Assembly: GCA_964651825.1 (NCBI GenBank)
Contig: CAZYWK010000007.1
Coordinates: forward strand, 6,442-70,441
Direction: 5' to 3'
From: Sva-07 sp964651825
Lineage (GTDB): Bacteria > Actinomycetota > Acidimicrobiia > Acidimicrobiales > Ilumatobacteraceae
DNA length: 64,000 bases
Shown one piece after another: positions 1 to 7,298 of the stretch. The notes beneath the pieces were generated by a model that was given only the letters and a program-made list of their open reading frames with translations, searched no databases and was not told where the DNA came from. The position numbers were made by a program, and so were the translations under genes. Positions within the stretch are counted from its first letter, which is position 1. Each line of letters starts with the position of its first letter.

Positions 1-888
1 GCGCCACGGATCGAGCGGGGCGTACGACCACGTGACAGCGTCGGCGGCGACCTCGGGCACGAGCGAGCGCGACGTCTCGAGCCACGACCACGCGAGGTCT
101 GGGGTCGCGGTGATGTCGTGCTCGCGGGCCCGGACGAAGGCGACCCGGAACTCGTCGAGCATGTCGGCGCCGATGCCGTCGGTGCCGAGCGCCACCGGGT
201 TGGTGAACCGCATCGGGGCGGCGTAGCCGACGGCGTTGTTCATGTTCGAGCGCGGGTTGTGCACGATCGTTCCCCGCATGCCGTGGTCGTCGGGCAGATG
301 GACACCGTGGACGACGAGCCAGTCGTCGGTGGAGAGCGACGCGAGCCGCGCCGGCGCGTCGATGTCGTCGATCCCTTCGGCGACGTGCACGTGGACGCCG
401 ACGCCATGGTCGAGCGCGAGCGCGGCGGCAGCCTCCAACGTGTCGTCGGAACAGGTGAACGCGGCATGGACGCCGACCATCCCGCGGCCCCCCTCGCGCA
501 GGTAGCGGTCGTTCTCCGCCAACCCGCGGTTGGCCCCGTCGGCGCCGTGCCGGTCGGTGACGCCGTAGCAGGTCGACACCCGGACGCCGACTTCGGCGCA
601 GGCGTCGGCGATCACCTTCAGCGACCCCTCGATCGCGTTGGGCGACTCGTGGTGGTCGATGATCGCCGTGCACCCCGACTCGAGCGCCTCGAGGGCGCCG
701 AGCTTGGCCGACCACTCCAGCATCTCGAGGTCGAGCGCCCGGTCGAGCCGCCACCAGACGAGCTCGAGCACCTCGAGGAAGCCGTGGGGAGTGCGCGGCG
801 GCGCAGGCATGCCACGCGCGAGGGCCGAGTACAGGTGGTGGTGCGCACACACCAACCCCGCGCTGGTGGCGAGTGGTGTGTCGGTCAT
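1..888 (-). CDS. SsnA/AtzA-type amidohydrolase, C-terminal end outside window
   Basis: Metal-dependent amidohydrolase of the cyclic-deaminase/SsnA group. These enzymes hydrolyse C-N bonds in purine-, pyrimidine- or triazine-like substrates; the substrate here is unknown. The product opens MTDTPLATSAGLVCAHHHLY, with the metal-binding HxH at residues 16-18 followed by SALARGM, typical of SsnA. Further metal-site candidates are visible (IIDHHES, VHVHVAEG, IVHNPRSN, ALGTDGIGAD). The frame runs open off the left edge, so at least 296 codons are present. The start is ATG at 888, four bases after the stop of the upstream GlsB-like gene. This leaves no room for the ~50-60-residue N-terminal beta-sandwich strand that relatives carry before the HxH motif. 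The fold assignment is secure and the substrate is not. Confidence 0.8.
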   Translation of the reverse strand, partial: MTDTPLATSAGLVCAHHHLYSALARGMPAPPRTPHGFLEVLELVWWRLDRALDLEMLEWSAKLGALEALESGCTAIIDHHESPNAIEGSLKVIADACAEVGVRVSTCYGVTDRHGADGANRGLAENDRYLREGGRGMVGVHAAFTCSDDTLEAAAALALDHGVGVHVHVAEGIDDIDAPARLASLSTDDWLVVHGVHLPDDHGMRGTIVHNPRSNMNNAVGYAAPMRFTNPVALGTDGIGADMLDEFRVAFVRAREHDITATPDLAWSWLETSRSLVPEVAADAVTWSYAPLDPWR

Positions 889-892
889 CGGA

Positions 893-1207
893 TCAGCGCG
901 GGTGGTGGCGACCCGAGCGCGCGGCGGCGCTCTCGGCGGCGCGGGCCTCGGCCCGCTGCTTGCGCCGGAACCACTGCCAGATCGCGGTGATGATGATCGC
1001 CCCGATCAACGAGCCGATGATGCCGCTCAGGCGCAGGTCGAGGCCGTCGCCGGCGATCAGGCTGAAGATCAGGCCACCGACGAGCGACCCGGCGAATCCG
1101 GCCACGAAGGCCATGGTCCAGTCGACGCGGGGGCCGTCACGGCCGACGATGAGTTGGGCGAGGGCACCAATGCCCATTCCGAGACCGAGGATGGCGAGGA
1201 TCAGCAC
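893..1207 (-). CDS. GlsB/YeaQ/YmgE family stress-response membrane protein
   Basis: Small inner-membrane protein of the transglycosylase-associated family, 104 residues. Three glycine-rich hydrophobic segments lie at about 1-22, 32-53 and 58-79, with family signatures in the order LGLGMGIGALAQLIVG, AGFAGSLVGG and IIGSLIGAIIITAIW, and a basic hydrophilic C-terminal tail. Family members are linked to general stress responses, but the biochemical role is unknown. The start is GTG at 1207. It sits directly upstream of the amidohydrolase on the same strand (4-bp gap), probably cotranscribed by accident of packing. Confidence 0.85.
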   Translation of the reverse strand: MLILAILGLGMGIGALAQLIVGRDGPRVDWTMAFVAGFAGSLVGGLIFSLIAGDGLDLRLSGIIGSLIGAIIITAIWQWFRRKQRAEARAAESAAARSGRHHPR

Positions 1208-1299
1208 GAGGCCAGACGCTAACGCGGGTATCGCTGACCTGCTGGTTCTCGGGGCGTACAGTTCGCGTTCGCACGTCCCGCAACGAAATGAGGATCAAC

Positions 1300-1485
1300 A
1301 TGATCAAGACCCTGATTGCCGCATTCGTCATCTTCCTGATCGCCACCTTCCCGGCGACCTGGCTCCTGATGCTGTTTCTCGGCAACGTCGGCCTCGGCAT
1401 CAGCTATTGGGGCACACTGCCACTCGGCATCCTCGTTTCGGTGCTGCTCGGCGGTGCAACCGCACCAGCGATCGTCGTCCGCTGA
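1300..1485 (+). CDS. Small two-helix membrane protein
   Basis: Unrecognised 61-residue protein made almost entirely of two hydrophobic helices (about residues 3-29 and 36-58). ATG at 1300 is preferred over the in-frame ATG at 1288 because a TGAGG Shine-Dalgarno-like stretch lies six bases before 1300. It resembles the short membrane proteins (Lmo0937 or DUF-type) often found beside stress genes. It heads a small rightward pair with the PLDc_N-SHOCT gene 73 bp downstream. Function unknown. Confidence 0.6.
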   Translation: MIKTLIAAFVIFLIATFPATWLLMLFLGNVGLGISYWGTLPLGILVSVLLGGATAPAIVVR

Positions 1486-1558
1486 CCGGCGGACCACCCG
1501 ATCGACCCATCACCAACAATCCATCACCAACTGAAAACTCCTCCCGAAAGGCTCCACC

Positions 1559-1954
1559 ATGCTCGCAGAGTTCGGAACCGGCCAGGTCTTCTGGTCGTTC
1601 CTCTGGTTCTTCATCTTCATCATCTGGATCTACCTGCTGATCTTCATCTTCTCCGACATCTTCCGCAGCCACGACCTCGGCGGCTGGGGCAAGGCGTTGT
1701 GGTCGATCTTCATCATCGTGCTGCCCTACATCGGCATCTTCGCCTACCTGATCGCCCGCGGCGGTGGAATGGCCGAACGGAACATCAAGCAGGCCCAGGC
1801 GCAGCAGCAGGCGATGGATGCCTACATCCGCGACACCGCCGGGGGTGGGGCGTCGCAGGCCGATCAGTTGAGCAAGCTGGCCGACCTGCACACGGCCGGC
1901 AAGATCGACGACGCCGAGTACGCGTCGGCGAAGGCGAAGGTCCTCGCCTCCTGA
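1559..1954 (+). CDS. PLDc_N-SHOCT membrane protein, paralogue 1
   Basis: 131-residue membrane protein. It has a PLDc_N-like pair of transmembrane helices (about 9-36 and 47-66, aromatic rich, with the LGGWGKALWSIFIIVLP connector typical of the family), a polar Gln-rich linker (78-95) and a C-terminal SHOCT domain (about 102-131, LSKLADLHTAGKIDDAEY). SHOCT domains are short C-terminal helical modules thought to mediate oligomerisation. GAAAGG precedes the ATG by seven bases. A close paralogue lies at 4344-4739. The molecular role is unknown; envelope stress is a guess. Confidence 0.8.
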   Translation: MLAEFGTGQVFWSFLWFFIFIIWIYLLIFIFSDIFRSHDLGGWGKALWSIFIIVLPYIGIFAYLIARGGGMAERNIKQAQAQQQAMDAYIRDTAGGGASQADQLSKLADLHTAGKIDDAEYASAKAKVLAS

Positions 1955-1997
1955 TTCCCGCTCGGGCCGGCCGGTTCGCCCGGTCGGCCCGAGGAAC

Positions 1998-3260
1998 TCA
2001 GACCGGCACGGACTCCGCCGCCGTGTCGGTGCTCGTCGTGTCGGTCGCGGCCGGCGGGTCGCCGTCGAAGTACCGGACGATCGAGGAACCGACGTCGCCG
2101 AACGTCGTCTCGGGATGTTCGCGACGCACGAGGGAACGAAGTTGCTCGGTGCCGGCGATGAACAGCACCAGGAGTGTGACCGCTCCGATCCAGGTCTGCA
2201 CCGACGCCCCCGGCGTGATCCACACGATCAGGGCGACGCCGGCGAGCGAGATGGCCCACGCGCCGAGGCGGTGACGCAACACGGGGGAGAGTGCACGGCG
2301 CGACGCTGCCGCCGCCCGGGTCGGTCCGACCAGCACCGCATATCCGAACAGGATCAGCCCCGTCGACACGCCGAGCCACGCCACCTCGTTGAGGATCGAC
2401 GTACCGATGAGCGCGACCGAGTGGATGGCCGCCTCGATGTCGTTGACACCGGTGATGTTGACGGAGAGAGCACGCGCCGCCACCGCGCGGCCGACGATCA
2501 GCACGCCGCTGCCGACGATCAGTGCCAACCCGACGTTGCGCACCGCCGCCCGGCGGTCGGCCGCCAGGAACACGGCCAAGGCGTAGAGGACGACCACCGC
2601 GAGGAGCAACAGCACACTCATCTTCTCGATCGCACCGACCGCATCCTGCGCGCGGGCGAGCTGATCCGACTGGACGACCACGATCTCGCCGGCGTCGTCG
2701 GGGATCCGATCCAGCACCGCCTGGGGCAGACCGAGCGACGTGCCGAGTTCGGTCACGATGGTCCCGAGGTCGAGGGTGACCGTGCCGTCGGCGGTGGAGA
2801 CACCGGGGCGCGTCTCGTCCTTGAGGATCCTGATCAACGCCGCATGAGCCCGCGCGTTGGCCTCCCGCCACAGGTTCTGCACCTTTGGTGTCGCCAGCAA
2901 GCGGTCGAGCTGTTCGGTCGCCGGTTCGCGCAGCGCCGAGGCGATCGGTCCGGCGAGCACCGACAGGGAGTCCGGGAGGCGATCTTCGAGTTGGGCCGAC
3001 ACATCGACGTAGCTGAACAGCTGGTCGACGAGGTACACGGACAGCGCGGCGCGAACATCGTCGTCACGCAGCATCTCGTCGGTGACCTCGACCCAGTTGT
3101 CGGTGTCGAGCAGCTCGCGGTCGAGCCATGAGTTCAGCGCCGCACCCATCGCGACGACGGTCGCGATCACGATGACGATCCAGACCAGCCACCCCGGCGC
3201 CGCCCCGCGACGGCGCTCGGGTGCGGCGCCGGTGTCGGCGTCGTCGACGAGTTCGACCAT
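1998..3260 (-). CDS. Multi-pass integral membrane protein, actinobacterial conserved
   Basis: 420-residue protein of a conserved actinobacterial type without a firm function. It has one N-terminal helix (about 24-43), a large extracytoplasmic domain of roughly 160 residues (LDRELLDTDNWVEVTDEML onward, with short helices and many acidic residues), then about six further helices (about 205-375) and an acidic Thr-rich tail. This layout (anchor, soluble loop, bundle) matches the family often annotated only as integral membrane protein. It is last in a leftward run with the SHOCT protein (5-bp gap) and the DUF6325-like gene. Confidence 0.6.
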   Translation of the reverse strand: MVELVDDADTGAAPERRRGAAPGWLVWIVIVIATVVAMGAALNSWLDRELLDTDNWVEVTDEMLRDDDVRAALSVYLVDQLFSYVDVSAQLEDRLPDSLSVLAGPIASALREPATEQLDRLLATPKVQNLWREANARAHAALIRILKDETRPGVSTADGTVTLDLGTIVTELGTSLGLPQAVLDRIPDDAGEIVVVQSDQLARAQDAVGAIEKMSVLLLLAVVVLYALAVFLAADRRAAVRNVGLALIVGSGVLIVGRAVAARALSVNITGVNDIEAAIHSVALIGTSILNEVAWLGVSTGLILFGYAVLVGPTRAAAASRRALSPVLRHRLGAWAISLAGVALIVWITPGASVQTWIGAVTLLVLFIAGTEQLRSLVRREHPETTFGDVGSSIVRYFDGDPPAATDTTSTDTAAESVPV

Positions 3261-3265
3261 ATGGC

Positions 3266-3637
3266 TCAGCCGAGCAGCTTCGCCTTGGCGGCGGCGAACT
3301 CCTCGTCGGTCAGGACGCCGGCAGCCTTGAGATCAGCCAGCTTGCTGAGCTCGCCCATCAGGTCGCCCGCCGGCGCAGCTGCCGGCGGAGCGGCGGCAGG
3401 CGCCGGCGCGGTCGCAGCCTGCTGGGCCTGCATCTCGGCCATCTGCTGTTGCATCTCGGCGATCTGCTGCTGCGAGTCGAACGCGGCCTGCTCGGCGGCG
3501 TCCTGCGTCGCCGCGGCCTGCGCCTTGCCGGCCTGGTGCCGGTTCACTCCGCCGGCCACCGCGGTCGCGGTGCCGGCGATGACGGCCGTGCGTGCCATCG
3601 TTCCGACGAGTCCTGGGCGTCCCCTGCGTCGCATCAT
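3266..3637 (-). CDS. SHOCT domain protein with Gln/Ala coil
   Basis: 123-residue protein. It begins with a basic N-terminus, then an Ala/Gly-rich hydrophobic stretch (about 13-30), a Gln/Ala/Met helical region likely to form a coiled coil (about 36-74), an Ala/Pro linker, and a C-terminal SHOCT domain (about 94-123, LSKLADLKAAGVLTDEEF). It lies 5 bp upstream of the multi-pass membrane protein and is probably cotranscribed with it. It is the third SHOCT protein within 3.2 kb. Role unknown. Confidence 0.75.
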   Translation of the reverse strand: MMRRRGRPGLVGTMARTAVIAGTATAVAGGVNRHQAGKAQAAATQDAAEQAAFDSQQQIAEMQQQMAEMQAQQAATAPAPAAAPPAAAPAGDLMGELSKLADLKAAGVLTDEEFAAAKAKLLG

Positions 3638-3705
3638 CGTGCTGTTCTCCTGAGTTCAGTGGGTGGTTTGAGTGGGTGGGTTCGGGATGGGTCGTGCGCG
3701 GGCGG

Positions 3706-4143
3706 TCAGTCGTCGGCGAGCTCGGCGAGCTCGGCCAGCAACTCGTCGACGACGGCGCCCGGGATGCGGATGTTGTCGGCGAGGATGCCGCCAGAGGCGA
3801 CGACCGCGTCACGGAAGGGCTTGGCCCACGTGTGTTCGAAGACGAGGATCGCTTCGGAGCTACCGGGCTCGAGGTTGGCCGCCCATTCGGCGACGTCCTC
3901 GTCGGAGATCAGCGCGTCGAGCTGATCGACCAGGCTGGCCAGCCGTGACGCGTCGTCGTTGATCCCGAGCTCGTCGAACTCGATGAAGTCGACGTCGCCG
4001 TTGTCGTCCTTGCGCACGAGGAGCCCGTCGATCACGCTGATCGTGTCGTCCTCGATCAGCCGTTCGAGCTCGGGAATGATCTCGCCGGTGAACTTGCTCC
4101 CGGGGAACTGGATCACGAGTACTTCAATCGGGCCCAGGGCCAT
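3706..4143 (-). CDS. DUF6325-like small protein
   Basis: 145-residue acidic cytosolic protein beginning MALGPIEVLVIQFPGSKF. The opening resembles the DUF6325/DUF1269 group: a short ferredoxin-like fold with a V-I-F-P-x-x-K-F-x-G-E-I opening and an acidic C-terminal helix. The start at 4143 is chosen over an upstream in-frame ATG because GGAGG stands six bases before it. These proteins are typically next to SHOCT and membrane stress genes, as here. Function unknown. Confidence 0.7.
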   Translation of the reverse strand: MALGPIEVLVIQFPGSKFTGEIIPELERLIEDDTISVIDGLLVRKDDNGDVDFIEFDELGINDDASRLASLVDQLDALISDEDVAEWAANLEPGSSEAILVFEHTWAKPFRDAVVASGGILADNIRIPGAVVDELLAELAELADD

Positions 4144-4343
4144 CTGACACCTCCGCGTCGGTTTGTGGGTTCGCACACTGCTGGTACGTCAGCGTCAGCG
4201 TGCCAGCTTCTCCATGCCGGACCATCAGCCAAAGTGGGCGAATCCTACGCCTGATGACGACGGCGTGTTGAACAACGGCCGGTGAGCCGCAATGATGAGC
4301 GACCTCGCGGGCCGTCGGGCTCCGCACGACAGAAAGGTCACTC
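4144..4343. promoter_or_regulatory. Divergent intergenic region between DUF6325-like gene and PLDc_N-SHOCT gene
   Basis: 200 bp between two divergent genes, so it must hold both promoters. I see no confident -10/-35 pair or operator palindrome. An AGAAAGG ribosome-binding site stands just before the GTG at 4344. Confidence 0.35.
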
Positions 4344-4739
4344 GTGACACTCGCAGCAACGTTCGGAACCGGAGAAGTGCTCTGGTCGATTCTCTGGTTC
4401 TTCCTCTTCTTCGTCTTCATCATGCTGATCTTCCAGATCTTCGGAGACATCATCCGCAGTGACGATCTGTCCGGCTGGGGCAAGGCGCTCTGGTCGATCT
4501 TCATCATCTTCTTGCCGTTCCTCGGCATCTTCGTCTACGTCATCGCGCGCGGCGGCAAGATGCACGAGCGCCAGGTGAAGGCCGTCCAGGCCAACCAGCA
4601 GGCGATGAACCAGTACATCCGCGACACCGCCGGTGGCCCCGACGCCGCGACTCAGCTCGCCACGCTCGCCGACCTCCACTCGGCCGGCAAGATCGACGAC
4701 GCCGAGTTCGCCGCCGCCAAGGCCAAGATCATCGGGTGA
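4344..4739 (+). CDS. PLDc_N-SHOCT membrane protein, paralogue 2
   Basis: 131 residues with the same length and architecture as the protein at 1559-1954: opening LAATFGTGEVLWSILWFF, two transmembrane helices (about 9-36 and 47-66), a Gln-rich linker with YIRDTAGG, and a C-terminal SHOCT module (LATLADLHSAGKIDDAEF). It starts at GTG 4344 after AGAAAGG. The pair is an obvious local duplication with an inverted operon between the copies. Function unknown; a membrane-associated oligomer is suggested by the domain make-up. Confidence 0.8.
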   Translation: MTLAATFGTGEVLWSILWFFLFFVFIMLIFQIFGDIIRSDDLSGWGKALWSIFIIFLPFLGIFVYVIARGGKMHERQVKAVQANQQAMNQYIRDTAGGPDAATQLATLADLHSAGKIDDAEFAAAKAKIIG

Positions 4740-4748
4740 GCCGGCGCG

Positions 4749-5192
4749 TCAGGCGCTGGTGAACGTGGCGAGCGTGTTGTCGTCGTTGTCCGACAGCGTG
4801 AGCGTCGTGCCGTCGACGGCGAACACCGAAGCGTCGGCGAGCATCAGGAGATAGGCGGCTTCGAACTCGCCGACCGGGCCCTCGCAGGCCATCATCGTGG
4901 ACGCGAGCTCGTCGGAGATCGACACGACGTCCTTGTCGAAGCTGGCCCCGCCGGAATAGGTGTTGCAGCCGCTCGAACCCGACACGGTCGATCCGTCGAA
5001 CACGAGCGTGGCCGTCACACCGTCCGGCGGGGCCTCGCCGTTCAGCTCGGTGAGGGTCCACGTGGCTCCTTCGACACTCGCCTCGGTGGCGAGGTCGGTC
5101 GTGCCGGAGCCGGCGTCGTCGTCGCTGCCACAGGCGGCGACGCCGCCACCGGCCACCGCGATCAACAAGGCAACGCTGAACACTCGACGCAT
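4749..5192 (-). CDS. META/HslJ-type lipoprotein
   Basis: 147-residue lipoprotein. It has a signal peptide with an Ala/Gly-rich core and a lipobox ending VAAC (Cys at about residue 21), then a Gly/Asp/Ser spacer and one META domain (about 42-147) with the expected elements: TWTLTELNG, TLVFDGSTVSGSSGCNTYSG, then MMACEGPVGEFEAAYL. META domains occur in E. coli HslJ and other envelope proteins linked to heat or antibiotic tolerance. ATG 5192 or the adjacent GTG 5195 could be the start. It is divergent from glsA with about 40 bp between. Confidence 0.8.
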   Translation of the reverse strand: MRRVFSVALLIAVAGGGVAACGSDDDAGSGTTDLATEASVEGATWTLTELNGEAPPDGVTATLVFDGSTVSGSSGCNTYSGGASFDKDVVSISDELASTMMACEGPVGEFEAAYLLMLADASVFAVDGTTLTLSDNDDNTLATFTSA

Positions 5193-5235
5193 CACGGATC
5201 GAACCGTACCGCGTCACCCCACCTACGCTGCGGCA

Positions 5236-6606
5236 ATGCTGCCCCTTCAGGCCTACCTCGAGCACCTCCACGAGGCGTGCGCCGGCGACCGGTCCGGTGA
5301 CGTCGCCACCTACATACCGGAACTGGCCGGCGTCGACCCGGAGCTGTTCGGCATCTGCCTCGTGCTGGTGGACGGGACCTCGTACGAGGTGGGCCACACC
5401 GACCACCGCTTCACGATCCAGTCGATGTCCAAACCGCTGACCTACGCCATGGCGCTCGACGAGCTCGGCGCCGAGGCGGTCGGCGCGCGGATCGGTCTCG
5501 AGCCGACGGGCGACCCGTTCAACGCGATCAGCCTCGACCCGGCCACTGGGCGAGCCACGAACGCGATGGTCAACGCGGGAGCGATCACCGCCGCCGACCT
5601 CCTGCACGGCTTGCACGGCGAGTCGGCCCGCGCGCATCTGGTCGAGGGGTACTCGAAGTTCACCGGCCGCGCGCTGACGATCGACGACCGCGTCGCCGAG
5701 TCGGAGCGCACGACCGGGCACCGGAACCGCGCGATCGCCCACCTGCTCCGCGGCGCCGGTTCGATGGGCGCCGACGTCGAGGGCTCACTCGACCTGTACT
5801 TCCAGCAGTGCTCGGTGTCGGTCGACTGCCACGACCTCGGCGTGATCGCCGCCACGCTCGCCAACGGCGGCCGTAACCCGATCACCGGTCAGGTCGCGGC
5901 GGGCCGGTCGACGGTACGCCACGTGCTGTCGGTGATGTCGAGCTGCGGCATGTACAACGGCGCAGGGCGCTGGATCGTCTCGGTCGGCCTCCCGGCCAAG
6001 AGCGGGGTGAGCGGTGGCATCATCGCCGTGCTGCCCGGTCAGCTCGGCATCGCCGTGTTCTCGCCGCGGCTCGACGAGCAGGGCAACAGCGTCCGCGGGG
6101 TGGCGGTGTGCCGGCAGCTCTGCGACGAGCTCGACCTGCACCTCGTCGGCAGCGGCCGTCAGCTCGGCAACCGGCTGCCGGCCGTGCGGACGCTGGCCGA
6201 CGGCGGTTCGGCCAGGCGGCGCAGCGACGACGATGTCCGGCGTCTCGGCGAGCTGGGCGATTCGGTGGTGGCGATCGAGCTGCGTGGTGACGTCGACTTC
6301 GCCGATGCGGAGTGGGCGGTCCGCCAGCTCGTCGACGCTCGTGCCGCGAGCGGCGCGCCGTACGTGATCGTCGACGTGAGGCGAGCCGACGTGGTCCATC
6401 GCAGCCTGGCACGCATGCTGGGGCCGGTCATCCGTGAGCTCGACCAGGCGGGAGGCGCACTCGTGCTGAGTGGCGTGCACGACGACGCGGTGGAAGCGGA
6501 CATCCCCCAGTTGACCGCCGAGGTCGGTCCGGTGGAGATCGTGGCCACGCTCGACGACGCGTTGGAATGGTGCGAGGACCGGCTCCTCGCGGCTTCGACG
6601 GGCTGA
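5236..6606 (+). CDS. glsA: Glutaminase A with C-terminal STAS domain
   Basis: Glutaminase (glutamine to glutamate plus ammonia), serine-dependent beta-lactamase fold. The N-terminal ~305 residues carry the catalytic Ser-x-x-Lys at S63-K66 (QSMSKPLTYAMAL), then NAMVNAGAI, SEKxxxHRNRAI-type and SCGMYNGAGRW family blocks. The last ~115 residues (about 335-450, VVAIELRGDVDFADAEWAV) form a STAS-like domain, known from anti-sigma antagonists and the tails of some glutaminases and transporters. Start ATG 5236 gives a natural glutaminase N-terminus (LQAYLEHLHEAC); a longer open frame upstream runs antisense to the META gene. The STAS tail suggests regulation by ligand or partner binding (inference). 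Confidence 0.9.
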   Translation: MLPLQAYLEHLHEACAGDRSGDVATYIPELAGVDPELFGICLVLVDGTSYEVGHTDHRFTIQSMSKPLTYAMALDELGAEAVGARIGLEPTGDPFNAISLDPATGRATNAMVNAGAITAADLLHGLHGESARAHLVEGYSKFTGRALTIDDRVAESERTTGHRNRAIAHLLRGAGSMGADVEGSLDLYFQQCSVSVDCHDLGVIAATLANGGRNPITGQVAAGRSTVRHVLSVMSSCGMYNGAGRWIVSVGLPAKSGVSGGIIAVLPGQLGIAVFSPRLDEQGNSVRGVAVCRQLCDELDLHLVGSGRQLGNRLPAVRTLADGGSARRRSDDDVRRLGELGDSVVAIELRGDVDFADAEWAVRQLVDARAASGAPYVIVDVRRADVVHRSLARMLGPVIRELDQAGGALVLSGVHDDAVEADIPQLTAEVGPVEIVATLDDALEWCEDRLLAASTG

Positions 6607-6623
6607 TCTGCAACAGTGTGGCC

Positions 6624-7274
6624 ATGAGAGACATCGTGCTCGGGCTGGTCGCGATCCTCGTCGGTGCGGTCTTCTGCTTCCGCGGCTACTTCGCCATGCG
6701 CGTCATCATCCCGGTCTGGGGCGCCTTCGCCGGGTTCATGCTGGGTGCCGGCATCGTGTCGTCGTCGACCGGCGACAACTTCTTGAGCACGGCGCTGGCA
6801 TGGATCGTCGGACTCGCCGTCGCCGTCGTGTTCGGCCTGATCGCGTACCTCTACTACGCCGTCGCGGTCGTCCTCGGGATGGCCGCGATCGGGTTCGTGC
6901 TCGGGACGGGGCTGATGGCGTTCCTCGGTGTGCGCTGGTCGTGGGTGATCATTCTGGTCGGCGTCATCACCGCCGGCGTACTGGCCTTCGTCGCCATCGT
7001 CGGCAACATGCCGATGGTGCTGCTGACCCTGCTCACCGCACTCGCCGGCGCCACGGTCATCACGTCGGGGATCATGCTGCTCGTCGGCGCGGTCGACACC
7101 GACGACTTCGATGCCGGCGGCACCACCGCGTCGGTGAACGACGACTGGTGGTGGTATGCGATCTACGTCGGACTCGCCGTCGTCGGCATCATCTCCCAGT
7201 GGACCACCACTGCCCAACGCCAGGCCACCCTCCGCGAGGCGTGGTACAGCAGCGATGCCGCGACCGTGGGCTGA
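6624..7274 (+). CDS. DUF4203/TM7S3-like multi-pass membrane protein
   Basis: 216-residue hydrophobic protein with about seven transmembrane helices and very short loops. The first part (GLVAILVGAVFCFRGY, then VWGAFAGFMLGAGI) resembles the DUF4203/TMEM198-like fold. A C-terminal soluble tail begins near residue 200. ATG 6624, 17 bp after glsA, is the likely start; a GTG at 6618 is an alternative. Function unknown. Confidence 0.6.
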   Translation: MRDIVLGLVAILVGAVFCFRGYFAMRVIIPVWGAFAGFMLGAGIVSSSTGDNFLSTALAWIVGLAVAVVFGLIAYLYYAVAVVLGMAAIGFVLGTGLMAFLGVRWSWVIILVGVITAGVLAFVAIVGNMPMVLLTLLTALAGATVITSGIMLLVGAVDTDDFDAGGTTASVNDDWWWYAIYVGLAVVGIISQWTTTAQRQATLREAWYSSDAATVG

Positions 7275-7298
7275 TCCCCCCTCCGCGGTCGACCAACC

